Numbered from the stretch's first letter, positions 39,353 to 49,058 are shown. The stretch is 64,000 bases of DNA from Paraburkholderia megapolitana (GCF_007556815.1 NZ_CP041745.1:1302001-1366000), one strand, 5' to 3'. Notes: generated by a model from the letters alone, not told the origin. Numbers and translations: made by a program.

Positions 39353-39658
39353 ATGCCGCGCCGAAACCGACCTACCCGTGACGAGCAAAATGCGCTGCGC
39401 CTCGCGTTCTACGAAAGAATCGATCGGGGTGACATGACCATTTCCGAGGCCGTGAAAGCGATGCGCGAGATGACGGGCCTGACTCAGGCGGAATTCGCCG
39501 CGCACCGGGGCGTGAGCCGCCGGGTCGTCCAGGACACCGAGCGCGGAACCGGCAACCCAACCGTCGATTCGCTCGACAGCATTGCGAGGCTGTTCGGATT
39601 GCGTGTCGGATTCGTTCCGATCAGGCGCAAAAATCCGGTTTCGCCAAGCTCGAGCTAA
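39353..39658 (+). CDS. hipB: HipB-like antitoxin, XRE-family DNA-binding protein
   Basis: 101 residues. A charged N-terminal extension of about 40 residues is followed by an XRE helix-turn-helix: MREMTGLTQAEFAAHRGVSRRVVQDTERG, then TVDSLDSIARLFGLRVGFVPI. The GLTQAEFA / VSRRVVQ pattern is the usual two-helix reader. It starts 16 bases after the hipA stop, so the two are co-transcribed. It should neutralise HipA and repress the promoter. The antitoxin tail is basic rather than ending in the Trp of E. coli HipB. Confidence 0.88.
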   Translation: MPRRNRPTRDEQNALRLAFYERIDRGDMTISEAVKAMREMTGLTQAEFAAHRGVSRRVVQDTERGTGNPTVDSLDSIARLFGLRVGFVPIRRKNPVSPSSS

Positions 39659-39904
39659 TGGTTCAGATCGGCACGAAAGGCAGATTGTAACGATATGTAA
39701 AGGTTCGAGATTTAGCCGTAACCTGCGTAATCGCACACAGAACTAGACTGGTCGCCGGTTAATCGGGCAATGGTCCGATGCATCCTGGACGACCTCTCTA
39801 TGCTTTCAGTGGAACGGGCAACGCCGGCGCTCCCCGCGATCGAATTGCCGTCAAAGCCGCCTTGCTATACGTGGCCCGGCCCGATCCGGCGCGCACGGGG
39901 CACG

Positions 39905-40819
39905 ATGCTCAAACTGCTGTATCGCTGGACGCATTCGCGCGCATTCCGTCACAACGAGCGCTTATGGGGAGCGGTTACTGTCGAGCGACATGAAAGCGGG
40001 TATTTGCAGCGCATGCGGATCGGGCGCCACGAATTACCGATTGAAAATGCGGACACGCTGCTCGGCGCATTCAAAGGCGCCTGCCATCTGATCGCGACGG
40101 GTCCTTCAATCAGCGACATCGATTACGCGTCGCTCGATCTCGATCACGTGATGGGCGTGAACGGTGCGATCGCGTTGCAGGACCGGCACCCGGTGCAGTT
40201 CGACTACTACTGCATCGTCGACGCCGGGTTCGCGAGAAACCGTCCCGATCTGGTGGCCCGCGTGATGCAGCAGCGCCTCGTGCTGTTCGCCACGCCGCTG
40301 GTTCTCTGGTACATCGCGCAGTACTTTCCGCTCGAACAGATGCAGTGCCGGGTCTTTCTCATCGAAGACGTTCGCTATCCCGCGTGCCGGCGCGCGCTGC
40401 GTCGCCAGGAACTGCGTGCTGCGCAGACTCGCGACGGCCTGGTCGTGTTCGATGAAGCGCGTGCGCTCGGTTTCAGCCTCGATATCCGGCGCGGCACGTT
40501 CGATGGTCGCACCGTGGCGTATACGGGTCTACAGATTCTTCATTCGCTGGGTTTCGATACGCTCTATCTACACGGGCTCGATTTTCGTCATGCCGCGCGT
40601 ACACCGCGCTTTTACGAAACCGCCGGCACCATGCAACCGAGTTCGCTCGACGATCATTTCGATGCGTTCATCGCGCCTTCATTTCGCGAGGCAGCGGCGT
40701 TGCTCGAGCGTCGCGGCGTGCGCATGGTGAACCTGTCGCCGCATAGCGCGCTCGACACGCAGGTCGCCGAGAAAGGTGACTGGCGGCAGTTGCGTCGGGT
40801 GTCGGTGGCGTACGGGTGA
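39905..40819 (+). CDS. LPS-type glycosyltransferase-like protein (GT42/DUF115-like)
   Basis: 304 residues. The region HLIATGPSISDIDYASLDLDHVMGVNGA has the Gly-Pro-Ser loop, then (I/L)DY and an Asn-containing strand found in GT42 sialyltransferases and DUF115-like proteins, and YCIVDAGFARNRPDLVA follows. The C-terminal half has VAYTGLQILHSLGFDTLYLHGLDF, matching the second half of such enzymes. It has no signal peptide. A sugar-transfer function in surface polysaccharide is inferred from this resemblance and its neighbours. Start uncertain: upstream in-frame ATGs at 39770 and 39800 would add 45 or 35 residues. Confidence 0.6.
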   Translation: MLKLLYRWTHSRAFRHNERLWGAVTVERHESGYLQRMRIGRHELPIENADTLLGAFKGACHLIATGPSISDIDYASLDLDHVMGVNGAIALQDRHPVQFDYYCIVDAGFARNRPDLVARVMQQRLVLFATPLVLWYIAQYFPLEQMQCRVFLIEDVRYPACRRALRRQELRAAQTRDGLVVFDEARALGFSLDIRRGTFDGRTVAYTGLQILHSLGFDTLYLHGLDFRHAARTPRFYETAGTMQPSSLDDHFDAFIAPSFREAAALLERRGVRMVNLSPHSALDTQVAEKGDWRQLRRVSVAYG

Positions 40820-40855
40820 GTGGCTGTTGCCCGTGCTGTGACGCAGCCGCACGAA

Positions 40856-42325
40856 TCACATCAGCACGATGTCGTACTGCTCCTGACTCAAATTCGACTC
40901 CACCTGCAACGAAACCGGCTTGCCGATGAAATCGATCAGCATCGCGAGATGCTGCGATTCCTCTTCAAGGAACAGATCGATCACCTGCTGCGACGCCACC
41001 ACGCGAAACTCACGCGGATTGAACTGCCGGGACTCACGCAAAATCTCGCGCAGCACGTCATAGCAGACGGTGCGTGACGTCTTGACCTGGCCTTTGCCCT
41101 GACACACCGGGCAAGGCTCGCACAGCACATGCGCGAGCGATTCACGCGTGCGCTTGCGGGTCATCTCGACGAGCCCGAGTTGCGAGAAACCATTCACCGT
41201 CACGCGCGTACGATCGCGCGACAACGCTTTCTTCAGTTCGCCGAGCACCTGGTCGCGATGCTCGACGTTCTCCATATCGATGAAGTCGATGATGATCACG
41301 CCGCCCAGGTTGCGCAGCCGCAACTGGCGTGCGATCGTATGCGCGGCTTCCAGATTGGTCTTGAAGATCGTGTCGTCGAAATTGCGCGCACCGACATAGC
41401 CGCCGGTGTTCACATCGATCGTCGTCATCGCTTCAGTCTGGTCGATGACGAGATAACCCCCCGACTTCAGATCGACGCGCCGCGACAGCGCCCGCTGGAT
41501 TTCGGTCTCGATGTTGTACAGATCGAAGAGCGGCCGTTCGCCGGTGTAGTGGTGCAGTTTCGGCGACACCGTGGGCGTGAACTCCGCCGCGAAGTCGGAC
41601 AGCATCTGGAAGGTCTCGCGCGAATCGACCTGGATGCGCGTCGTCTCGTCGTTGACGAAATCGCGCAGCACGCGCTGCGCGAGATTCAGGTCCTGGTAGA
41701 GCAGGGTGGTGGGCGGCATGCGTTGCGATTGCGACTGGATCGTCACCCACGTCTTGCGCAGATAGGCGACATCGGAGGCGAGTTCATCGCTGGTCGCATC
41801 TTCGGCGATCGTGCGCACGATGTAGCCGCCTTTTTCGTCCACCGGCAGCACGGCCGTCAGGCGCGCACGTACCGCTTCGCGTTCGGTCTCACTTTCGATC
41901 TTCTGCGAGATGCCGATATGCGGTTCCTGCGGCAGATAGACGAGCGTGCGTCCCGCGATGCTGACCTGGGTCGACAGGCGCGCGCCCTTGGTGCCGATCG
42001 GATCCTTGACCACCTGCACCATTAGCGTCTGTCCTTCGAACACGATCTTCTCGATCGGTTGATGCGGTACAGGACGCTGCGGGTCACCTTCGGTACGCGG
42101 ATGCCAGATGTCGGCGACATGCAGGAACGCGGCACGTTCGAGACCGATGTCGATGAAGGCCGATTGCATACCGGGCAGCACGCGCACGACCTTGCCGAGA
42201 TAGACGTTGCCGACCCGTCCGCGCGACAGCGTGCGTTCGACATGAAGCTCCTGGACCGAGCCCTGCTGGACGAGCGCGACGCGCGTTTCCTGAGGGGTGA
42301 CGTTGATCAGGATTTCTTCGTTCAT
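40856..42325 (-). CDS. rng: Ribonuclease G
   Basis: 489 residues. An N-terminal S1 domain begins after MNEEILINVTPQETRVAL, with VGNVYLGKVVRVLPGMQSAFIDIG. The RNase E/G core has catalytic acidic residues in TTIDVNTGGY and VIIIDFIDMEN and the zinc link CPVCQG near 408. It lacks the long C-terminal scaffold of RNase E. It processes the 5' end of 16S rRNA and decays some mRNAs. It starts a minus-strand series with maf and rlmH immediately upstream, a common housekeeping order in Burkholderiales. Confidence 0.96.
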   Translation of the reverse strand: MNEEILINVTPQETRVALVQQGSVQELHVERTLSRGRVGNVYLGKVVRVLPGMQSAFIDIGLERAAFLHVADIWHPRTEGDPQRPVPHQPIEKIVFEGQTLMVQVVKDPIGTKGARLSTQVSIAGRTLVYLPQEPHIGISQKIESETEREAVRARLTAVLPVDEKGGYIVRTIAEDATSDELASDVAYLRKTWVTIQSQSQRMPPTTLLYQDLNLAQRVLRDFVNDETTRIQVDSRETFQMLSDFAAEFTPTVSPKLHHYTGERPLFDLYNIETEIQRALSRRVDLKSGGYLVIDQTEAMTTIDVNTGGYVGARNFDDTIFKTNLEAAHTIARQLRLRNLGGVIIIDFIDMENVEHRDQVLGELKKALSRDRTRVTVNGFSQLGLVEMTRKRTRESLAHVLCEPCPVCQGKGQVKTSRTVCYDVLREILRESRQFNPREFRVVASQQVIDLFLEEESQHLAMLIDFIGKPVSLQVESNLSQEQYDIVLM

Positions 42326-42334
42326 GGTTTTGTT

Positions 42335-42958
42335 CTAGAAGTCGATGCGCACTGCGCGTAACAGCGCAGCGGTCTCAAAAAGCGGCAAACCCATGATACC
42401 TGAATAGGACCCGCCGATATGTTCGACGAACTCCGCGGCGCGTCCCTGTATGCCATAAGCGCCTGCCTTGCCCATTGGTTCGCCGGTCGCTATGTAGCGG
42501 CGCAGCATCTGCTCCGGGGCCGCGGAGAAGCGTACGCGCGAGCGGGACAGCACGGTGGGTAATAGCGCGCCGTCGGCGCTGATTGCAGCGACTGCTGTCA
42601 GCACATCGTGGTCGCGACCAGCGAGGCGCGCGAGCATCGCGAACGCGTCATCGGCGTCGGTGGGTTTGCCGAGAATCGCATCGTCGATCGTGACGGTTGT
42701 GTCCGCAACGAGGATCGGCGCATGCGTACGACCGCTTGCCAAAAGGCGCGCGCGTGCAGCCTGTGCCTTCGCTGCGCAGACGCGCACCACATAGTCGTGC
42801 GCGGCTTCGTCGGGCAGTTCGGCTTCGAGTGCTTCGGCATCTTCATCGGGGCGCGGCAGCAGCAGTTCGAAGCGCACGCCGAGCTGTTGCAGCAATTCCT
42901 GGCGGCGCGGACTCTGCGAGGCGAGATAGACGAAGGGATAGAGTTCGGCGGATGACAT
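42335..42958 (-). CDS. Maf-family nucleoside triphosphate pyrophosphatase
   Basis: 207 residues. Maf/YhdE-type fold: [18 protein letters not shown] at the N-terminus (SxSPRR motif), the DTTV loop in [12 protein letters not shown], and C-terminal [26 protein letters not shown] with the conserved GRA and G(S)YSxIxGLP. It removes pyrophosphate from modified or non-canonical nucleotides such as dTTP/UTP. The ATG is the one at the conserved N-terminus; 27 codons of open frame upstream are ignored. It starts 97 bases from rlmH and ends 9 bases before rng, so it belongs to the rng operon. Confidence 0.92.
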   Translation of the reverse strand: MSSAELYPFVYLASQSPRRQELLQQLGVRFELLLPRPDEDAEALEAELPDEAAHDYVVRVCAAKAQAARARLLASGRTHAPILVADTTVTIDDAILGKPTDADDAFAMLARLAGRDHDVLTAVAAISADGALLPTVLSRSRVRFSAAPEQMLRRYIATGEPMGKAGAYGIQGRAAEFVEHIGGSYSGIMGLPLFETAALLRAVRIDF

Positions 42959-43054
42959 GGCGGCGTTTCCGGAGGACGCGTAACGGTTGCGGCGCAGCAC
43001 AACTGCACGGTACGACTGCGCTATACGTGCGGCATGCACAGCACGTCGCCCGCA

Positions 43055-43525
43055 CTACGCGCGATGATAAGGATGATTCTGCGTAATGGTCCACGCGCGA
43101 TACAGCTGCTCGGCGAGCAGCACGCGCACCATCGCATGCGGCAACGTGAGGCTGGAGAGTCGCAGCAACATATCGGCGCGCGATTTCAGCGCCGGGTCGA
43201 GCCCGTCCGCACCGCCGATCAGGAACGCTACGTCGCGCCCGCCTTGCTGCCAGTCCGGCAACGCGGCGGCGAGCTGCATCGTGGTCCAGTCTTTGCCATG
43301 TTCATCGAGTGCGACGATGCGCGCCTGCTTCGGCAGGGCGGCTTCGATGCGCTGACGTTCGGCGGCCATCACGCTTTCGGCGGAACGGCCCGACGAGCGT
43401 TGCTCGGGCTTCAACTCGCGCAACTCGATGCGCAGCTCGGGCGGCATGCGCTTCGTGTATTCGTCGAAGCCGGCTGCGATCCAGTCGGGCATCTTGTGAC
43501 CGACCGCGAGGATGTGCAATTTCAT
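43055..43525 (-). CDS. rlmH: 23S rRNA (pseudouridine1915-N3)-methyltransferase
   Basis: 156 residues, nearly identical in length to E. coli RlmH. SPOUT-type knot fold with the start [15 protein letters not shown], the acceptor region [14 protein letters not shown], the SAM-binding knot FLIGGADGL and the C-terminal [20 protein letters not shown]. It methylates N3 of the pseudouridine at 1915 of 23S rRNA on assembled 70S ribosomes. It lies directly upstream of maf and downstream of rsfS in the same direction, the classical rsfS-rlmH pairing. Confidence 0.97.
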   Translation of the reverse strand: MKLHILAVGHKMPDWIAAGFDEYTKRMPPELRIELRELKPEQRSSGRSAESVMAAERQRIEAALPKQARIVALDEHGKDWTTMQLAAALPDWQQGGRDVAFLIGGADGLDPALKSRADMLLRLSSLTLPHAMVRVLLAEQLYRAWTITQNHPYHRA

Positions 43526-43594
43526 GGCGTACGTGAGGCTACGTCGACGTGCCATACGGCGATCCGCATGGCGCGCCGGCGCGGTTGCACCATG

Positions 43595-44098
43595 CTAGCT
43601 ACGCCGCGCGGGCGCCTTGCGGGCGGGCTTGGCTGTCGCAGGCTTGGCGGCTTTGGCGGGCTTGGCAACCTTCGCGGCCTTGGCAACCGGCGCGTCGTCC
43701 TCGTCCTCATCGTCGAACGGGCCGCTCGCCTGCGCACCGCCGAACGGGTTCGGCGTCGACAGCTTGATGCGCACCGGCTTGTCACCCCAGATCTCTTCGA
43801 GGTTGTAGTACTGACGCAGCGCCGGCTGCAGGATGTGGACGACCGCGTCGGCGCAATCCACCAGCACCCATTCGCCGATGTCTTCGCCCTCGGTGCTGAT
43901 CACTTCGCCGCCGGCTTCCTTGACCTTATCGCGTACGTTCGATGCGAGTGCCTTGGTTTGCCGGTTCGACGTGCCGCTCGCGACGATCACGCGATCGAAC
44001 AGCGAGGTCAGGTGGGTGGTGTTGAACACCCGGATGTCTTGCGCTTTCACGTCTTCGAGAGCGTCGACGATCGCGCGTTGCAGTTTGCGTATATCCAT
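43595..44098 (-). CDS. rsfS: Ribosome silencing factor, with basic C-terminal tail
   Basis: 167 residues. The Iojap/RsfS domain occupies about residues 1-115: DVKAQDIRVFNTTHLTSLFD and VIVASGTSNRQTKAL, then GEDIGEWVLVDCADAVVHIL. It binds L14 (uL14) and blocks 30S joining when nutrients are short. The last ~50 residues are unusual for the core family: an acidic DDEDEDD run, then Ala/Lys/Pro repeats such as AKAAKVAKPAKAAKPA, likely disordered. nadD ends only a couple of bases upstream of the start, so the two are translated together. Confidence 0.94.
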   Translation of the reverse strand: MDIRKLQRAIVDALEDVKAQDIRVFNTTHLTSLFDRVIVASGTSNRQTKALASNVRDKVKEAGGEVISTEGEDIGEWVLVDCADAVVHILQPALRQYYNLEEIWGDKPVRIKLSTPNPFGGAQASGPFDDEDEDDAPVAKAAKVAKPAKAAKPATAKPARKAPARRS

Positions 44099-44100
44099 AT

Positions 44101-44814
44101 TTACTGGTGGTACAGATGATGTTGAAGAATATAGTCCCACACGGCTGCGGGAACGTGGCTGGCCGGCTGGCCCGCCTCGTTGCCCGCACGGCTCGCATGA
44201 TGTGCGACCCGTTCGCGCAGATGTGCGCGGATGTCCGTGGCCGAGACGTCGAATGCCAGTGTCGTATCGATCAGCAGATGCCCGCAGGGTGTTGCCTGCA
44301 ATACCTCGGCGCTCGCTGCGCGCGCCGCAATTTCAGCCGCCACGGCGGGCGGTATCGAACCGAGGTCGAAACCGGGCCGCGTCGACGCGCACACGTGCGC
44401 GAACTCGAACAGTTTGCGCCACTCGCGCCAGGTGTCGAGCTTGACCAGTTGATCCGCGCCGATCAGCAGCGCCAGCGAGGTCTTCTGTCCTTCCCGCTCG
44501 CGCCAGCGGGCGAGGGTTTCGACGGTATAGGTCGGGCCGTCGTGTTCGATTTCGTCGGTGGCGACGCTGACGGTCACGCCAGGTATCGTCAGCGTGCGGG
44601 CCGCGATGCGCGTCATCGCGAGGCGATGCTGTGCCGCCGTGACATCGGTCTTCTGCCATGGCTGGCCGGCGGGCAGCAGCACGAGCTCGGTCAGTTGCAG
44701 TACGTCGGCGAACCGTCGCGCGAGCGCGAGGTGGCCGTCGTGGACCGGATCGAACGTACCGCCGAGCAGACCGATCCGGCGGGGCAGGGCAGCGGGAAGA
44801 ACGGGCGGATTCAG
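44101..44814 (-). CDS. nadD: Nicotinate-nucleotide adenylyltransferase (CTG start)
   Basis: 237 residues if started at CTG. It makes deamido-NAD from nicotinate mononucleotide and ATP. The nucleotidyltransferase motif [18 protein letters not shown] (HxGH = HDGH) sits about 15-35 residues in, followed by [13 protein letters not shown] and the C-terminal [11 protein letters not shown] (SxTxIR) motif. Reading back from GGTFDPVH there is no in-frame ATG, GTG or TTG before an in-frame TAG. AAAGGA lies 7 bases before a CTG that gives [15 protein letters not shown], so CTG is the best start (ATT is the other possibility). The later GTG at 44682 would remove the active-site motif. Confidence 0.9.
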   Translation of the reverse strand: MNPPVLPAALPRRIGLLGGTFDPVHDGHLALARRFADVLQLTELVLLPAGQPWQKTDVTAAQHRLAMTRIAARTLTIPGVTVSVATDEIEHDGPTYTVETLARWREREGQKTSLALLIGADQLVKLDTWREWRKLFEFAHVCASTRPGFDLGSIPPAVAAEIAARAASAEVLQATPCGHLLIDTTLAFDVSATDIRAHLRERVAHHASRAGNEAGQPASHVPAAVWDYILQHHLYHQ

Positions 44815-44914
44815 ATCGTGATCCTTTGTCGTGACAATGCGTGCGCCGGGGTGGTGTGTCTAATGGGTCTAATGGCCGCGCGGCGCGCGGCCCTCATCGT
44901 ACTAACACACACAC

Positions 44915-45838
44915 TCACACCCATTCGCGCGGCACGAGGAAGTCGCTTTGCAAGCGTGCTTCGGGCGTGCCGGGCTCAGGATGCCAGTTATAGCGCCAGT
45001 TGGCGACGGGTGGCATCGACATCAGGATCGATTCGGTGCGTCCGCCGCTTTGCAGCCCGAACAGTGTGCCACGGTCGAACACCAGGTTGAACTCGACATA
45101 GCGGCCGCGCCGGTAGGCCTGGAAATCGCGTTCGGCCTGCGTGTACGGCTGGTCGCGGCGTTTTTCGACGATCGGCAGATAGGCTTTCAGAAACGCGTCG
45201 CCGACGCTTTGTACCATCTCGAACGAACGCTCGAAGCCCGGCGCCGAAAAGTCGTCGAAGAAAATTCCGCCGATACCGCGCGTCTCGTTGCGATGCTTCA
45301 GGAAGAAATACTCGTCGCACCAGCGCTTGAAGCTCGGGTACAGGTCCGCGCCGAATGGCTGCAACGCGTCGCGGCACACGCGATGAAAATGCTGCGCGTC
45401 TTCTTCGTAGCCGTAGCACGGCGTGAGATCCATGCCGCCGCCGAACCAGAACACCGGCGCTTCGTTCGGCTTGGTGGCCATCAGCAGACGCACGTTCATG
45501 TGCACGGTCGGGCAGTGCGGATTGTGCGGATGCAGCACGAGCGAGACACCCATCGCCTCGAAACTGCGTCCGGCCAGCTGCGGCCGCGCCGCGCTGGCCG
45601 ACGCGGGCAGCGCATCGCCGGCGACGTCCGACAGGCCGATGCCGGCCCGCTCGAAAAACGCGCCGCCTTCGAGGATGCGCGTGCAACCGCCGCCGCGCAG
45701 CTTTTCGCCGGGGCCGCGCTGCCAGGCGTCGGTGGCGAACGGCTGGCCGTCGAAGGCACCGAGCGTATCGGCGATGTTGGCCTGCAACTGCTGCAACCAG
45801 CTGCGGACGGCCTGGACGTTATAGGTCGGTTCGGTCAT
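44915..45838 (-). CDS. hemF: Oxygen-dependent coproporphyrinogen III oxidase
   Basis: 307 residues, normal length. It converts coproporphyrinogen III to protoporphyrinogen IX with O2, in haem synthesis. Family features: [67 protein letters not shown] and the C-terminal [19 protein letters not shown] and ESILMSMPP. The stop is followed by a gap with CA repeats before nadD. No Fe-S motif is present, which separates it from HemN. Confidence 0.97.
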   Translation of the reverse strand: MTEPTYNVQAVRSWLQQLQANIADTLGAFDGQPFATDAWQRGPGEKLRGGGCTRILEGGAFFERAGIGLSDVAGDALPASASAARPQLAGRSFEAMGVSLVLHPHNPHCPTVHMNVRLLMATKPNEAPVFWFGGGMDLTPCYGYEEDAQHFHRVCRDALQPFGADLYPSFKRWCDEYFFLKHRNETRGIGGIFFDDFSAPGFERSFEMVQSVGDAFLKAYLPIVEKRRDQPYTQAERDFQAYRRGRYVEFNLVFDRGTLFGLQSGGRTESILMSMPPVANWRYNWHPEPGTPEARLQSDFLVPREWV

Positions 45839-45912
45839 GAATACGGGGCTGCTGGGCGGCCCGGTTGAGTGGCCGCGGGTTCAGGGAAGTGCCGGCCGGC
45901 AGGCGGTCAAGG

Positions 45913-45993
45913 CTACAAGCCGTGACAGGCGGTCGGCCGAAATCGCGCCGCTTATCACGCCCGCTTGCTACGGCCGCTTGTCACAGCCTGTAG
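45913..45993. repeat. Long imperfect inverted repeat between hemF and purD
   Basis: Arms at 45913-45932 and 45974-45993 are complementary at 17 of 20 positions; the mismatches include G-U-capable pairs in RNA. The 41-base centre is GC-rich. No T-run follows, so it is a structured intergenic element rather than a plain terminator. It lies in a 248-base gap that holds no gene. Confidence 0.5.
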
Positions 45994-46086
45994 CGCCGCG
46001 GACGACCAGCACCAGACCCGCGCGGCAATACCCGAAGTGTAGCGCCGAAGCCGCCAGGCGCCCGCGCGAGGCGCCGCGCCAGTTGC

Positions 46087-47361
46087 TCAATGCTTGCGGT
46101 TGAGCGCGCGATAACCGATGTCGCGGCGATACTGCATGCCGTCGAAGGAGATCTGGTTGATCGTTTCGTACGCAACCGATTGCGCGCTGCGTACCGAATC
46201 TGCGAGCCCGACCACGCACAGCACACGGCCACCCGATGTGAGCAGCTTGCCGTCCACGAGCGTCGTGCCCGCGTGGAACGTCACCGACTCTTCGGTGGCG
46301 GCCGGGATGTCGCTGATGCGGTCGCCCTTGCGCGGCGTCTCCGGATAGTTGTGCGCGGCCAGCACGACGCCGAGCGCGGTGCGACGATCCCAGTCGAGTT
46401 CGACGGTATCGAGCGTGCCGGCGATCGCCTGTTCGACGACCTTCGAGAAATCGCCCTTGAGCCGCGCCATGATCGGCTGCGTTTCCGGGTCGCCCATCCG
46501 GCAGTTGAATTCGAGCGTCTTCGGGTTGCCTTGCGCGTCGATCATCAGACCGGCGTACAGAAAACCGGTGAAGCGAATACCTTCCTTCTCCATGCCGCGC
46601 ACGGTAGGCAGGATGATTTCGCGCATCACGCGTGCATGCAGTTGCGGCGTGACGATCGGCGCGGGCGAGTAGGCGCCCATGCCGCCCGTGTTCGGCCCCA
46701 GGTCGCCGTCGAGCAAACGCTTGTGATCCTGGCTCGAGGCGAGCGCAAGCACGTGCTTGCCATCGACCATCACGATGAAGCTCGCTTCTTCGCCGGTCAG
46801 GAACTCTTCGATCACGACGCGCGCACCGGCATCGCCGAGCTTGTTGCCGGACAGCATCATGTCCACGGCGGCGTGCGCTTCTTCGAGCGTCTGTGCGACC
46901 ACCACGCCCTTGCCTGCGGCGAGGCCGTCGGCCTTGACCACGATCGGTGCGCCTTTCGCGTCGAGGTACGCGTGCGCGGCGCCCGGCTCGGTGAAGGTTT
47001 CGTATTCGGCGGTGGGGATCGCGTGGCGTTTCATGAACGCCTTCGCAAAGTCCTTCGAGCTTTCGAGCTGCGCGGCTTCCTTGCTCGGCCCGAAGATCTT
47101 CAGACCACGCGAGCGGAAAAGATTGACGATGCCGGCCGCGAGCGGGCCTTCCGGCCCGACCAGCGTGAACGCGATCTGCTCGCGCTCGGCGAAATCGGCC
47201 AACGCAGCCGGCTCGGTGATGTCGATGTTGAGTAGCCGCTCGTCGTGCGCGGTACCGCCGTTGCCGGGCGCGACGTAGACGAGCTGCACGCGCGGCGACT
47301 GCGCGAGCTTCCACGCAAGCGCATGTTCGCGACCGCCGGAACCGACGACGAGTAACTTCAT
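46087..47361 (-). CDS. purD: Phosphoribosylamine-glycine ligase (GAR synthetase)
   Basis: 424 residues. ATP-grasp enzyme making GAR from phosphoribosylamine, glycine and ATP. N-domain VVGSGGREHALAWKLAQS with VAPGNGGTA; ATP-grasp core VKADGLAAGKGVVVA near 150 and the later LEFNCRMGDPETQ; C-domain LTSGGRVLCVVGLADSV. It has the typical length and an ATG at the conserved MKLLVVGSGGREHAL. It is separated from hemF by the inverted-repeat-bearing gap. Confidence 0.97.
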   Translation of the reverse strand: MKLLVVGSGGREHALAWKLAQSPRVQLVYVAPGNGGTAHDERLLNIDITEPAALADFAEREQIAFTLVGPEGPLAAGIVNLFRSRGLKIFGPSKEAAQLESSKDFAKAFMKRHAIPTAEYETFTEPGAAHAYLDAKGAPIVVKADGLAAGKGVVVAQTLEEAHAAVDMMLSGNKLGDAGARVVIEEFLTGEEASFIVMVDGKHVLALASSQDHKRLLDGDLGPNTGGMGAYSPAPIVTPQLHARVMREIILPTVRGMEKEGIRFTGFLYAGLMIDAQGNPKTLEFNCRMGDPETQPIMARLKGDFSKVVEQAIAGTLDTVELDWDRRTALGVVLAAHNYPETPRKGDRISDIPAATEESVTFHAGTTLVDGKLLTSGGRVLCVVGLADSVRSAQSVAYETINQISFDGMQYRRDIGYRALNRKH

Positions 47362-47505
47362 GTGTTTCCCCGAAGACTAAAAACCGTGAACGGCCGACGC
47401 GTCGGCATCGGCCGTGAATCTGTGAATCCGTGACTATTCATTCGCGCGGTTCGCACAGCGCGAACCAGTGCGTCTGCAACTGCAACGCCTGCAACGCGAG
47501 CGAGC

Positions 47506-48234
47506 TCACTCGTCGGCGATCGCTGCGTTTGTATAGACTTCCTGCACGTCGTCGAGATTTTCGAGCGCATCGAGCAGCTTCTGCATCTTGAGCGCGTCGT
47601 CGCCGGTGAACTCGACTTCGGTCTGCGGCTTCATCGTCACTTCGGCCAGCTCGGCCTTGAAGCCGGCGGCTTCGAGCGCGGACTTCACTTTCGGGAAATC
47701 GTTGGCCGGACACAGCACTTCGATGCTGCCGTCGTCGTTCGTCACGATGTCTTCGGCGCCGGCTTCGAGCGCCGCGTCCATCAGTTTGTCTTCGGGCGTG
47801 CCCGGTGCGAACAGGAACTGGCCGACGTGATCGAACATGAACGACACCGAGCCGTCGGTGCCCATGTTGCCGCCGAACTTCGAAAACGCGTGACGCACTT
47901 CCGCGACGGTGCGGATGCGGTTGTCGGTCATCGTGTCGACGATGACGGCCGCGCCGCCGATGCCATAGCCTTCGTAGCGGATTTCTTCGTAGTTCGCGCC
48001 GTCCACACCGCCGGTACCGCGCTGGATCGCGCGGTTGATGTTGTCCTTCGGCATGTTGGCGTCGTACGCCTTCTCGACGGCGAGCCGCAGACGCGGGTTC
48101 GTATCCATTTCTCCGCCGCCCATGCGGGCCGCGACCTGAATTTCCTTGATGAGCCGCGTCCAGATCTTGCCGCGCTTCGCGTCGGTCGCTGCTTTCTTAT
48201 GCTTGATGTTGGCCCATTTCGAATGACCCGCCAT
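47506..48234 (-). CDS. YebC/PmpR family protein
   Basis: 242 residues. The start [27 protein letters not shown] is the hallmark of YebC. The middle has [13 protein letters not shown] and [20 protein letters not shown], and the C-terminal two-lobed part ends [13 protein letters not shown]. Family members act as transcription regulators (PmpR) or ribosome-associated factors that help polyproline translation; which applies here is unknown. The 11 codons open upstream are outside the family. It precedes purD by about 145 bases. Confidence 0.94.
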   Translation of the reverse strand: MAGHSKWANIKHKKAATDAKRGKIWTRLIKEIQVAARMGGGEMDTNPRLRLAVEKAYDANMPKDNINRAIQRGTGGVDGANYEEIRYEGYGIGGAAVIVDTMTDNRIRTVAEVRHAFSKFGGNMGTDGSVSFMFDHVGQFLFAPGTPEDKLMDAALEAGAEDIVTNDDGSIEVLCPANDFPKVKSALEAAGFKAELAEVTMKPQTEVEFTGDDALKMQKLLDALENLDDVQEVYTNAAIADE

Positions 48235-48369
48235 ACCTTTCTCCAGCGCATGCGCCTCTAGGCGCACGCATAGTGCAATTGTCGTTGCGATGTCGGGCGG
48301 CCGCCCGATAAGCAGACGCGAATTTTATCACGCCGCCGCCGCCCGGCCCGCGCCTGAGAACCGCGTAGA

Positions 48370-48389
48370 GCCTGGGCTACCGCCCAGGC
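48370..48389 (-). terminator. Hairpin after upp
   Basis: GCCTGGGC and GCCCAGGC form a perfect 8-bp stem around TACC, just past the upp stop. No strong T-run, so it may be a weak or Rho-dependent stop. Confidence 0.45.
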
Positions 48390-48407
48390 AGGCGGTCGGT
48401 GCGATGC

Positions 48408-49058
48408 TCAGTTCTTCGTGCCGAACAACCGGTCGCCTGCGTCACCGAGGCCGGGCACGATATACGCGTGCTCGTTCAGATGCGAGTCGAGCGAGGCGAC
48501 GTACAGCTTCACGTCCGGATGCGCGTCCTGGAACACCTGCACGCCCTCGGGCGCCGCCACAAGCGCGAGGAACATGATGCTGGAGCCTTCCACGCCGCGG
48601 CGTTTGAGCACATCCACGGCATGCACGGCCGAGTAGCCGGTTGCGACCATCGGGTCGCACAGGATGAAGTTGCGGTCCTCGAGATCGGGCAGGCGCACCA
48701 GATATTCGACCGGCCGGTGGTCGTCGGCCCGGTAGACGCCGATATGGCCGACCCGCGCCGACGGGATCAGCTCGAGCAGCCCGTCCGACATGCCGACGCC
48801 CGCGCGCAGCACTGGCACGATGGCGAGCTTCTTGCCCGCGATGACCGGCGCGTCGATATCGACGAGCGGGGTCGAGACGGGGCGGGTCGTCATCGGCAGG
48901 TTGCGGGTGATTTCATAGCCCATCAGCAGCGTGATCTCGCGCAGCAGTTCGCGGAACGTGCGCGTCGACGTGTCGCGGTCGCGCATATGCGAGAGCTTGT
49001 GCTGGATCAGCGGGTGGTCGAGGATGAAAAGATTGGGAAAGCGGCTGTCCTGGGTCAT
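48408..49058 (-). CDS. upp: Uracil phosphoribosyltransferase
   Basis: 216 residues, typical of bacterial Upp. It salvages uracil to UMP with PRPP. The start [23 protein letters not shown] is diagnostic, and the PRPP loop is [18 protein letters not shown] near 135-150. [19 protein letters not shown] and the terminal [16 protein letters not shown] complete the family. It is a single gene with about 170 bases to the start of yebC downstream. Confidence 0.97.
   Translation of the reverse strand: MTQDSRFPNLFILDHPLIQHKLSHMRDRDTSTRTFRELLREITLLMGYEITRNLPMTTRPVSTPLVDIDAPVIAGKKLAIVPVLRAGVGMSDGLLELIPSARVGHIGVYRADDHRPVEYLVRLPDLEDRNFILCDPMVATGYSAVHAVDVLKRRGVEGSSIMFLALVAAPEGVQVFQDAHPDVKLYVASLDSHLNEHAYIVPGLGDAGDRLFGTKN

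Noticed and set aside
44871..44930. Short CA-rich and ggtctaat repeats near the hemF 3' end
   Set aside because: Too short and degenerate to call a functional repeat.
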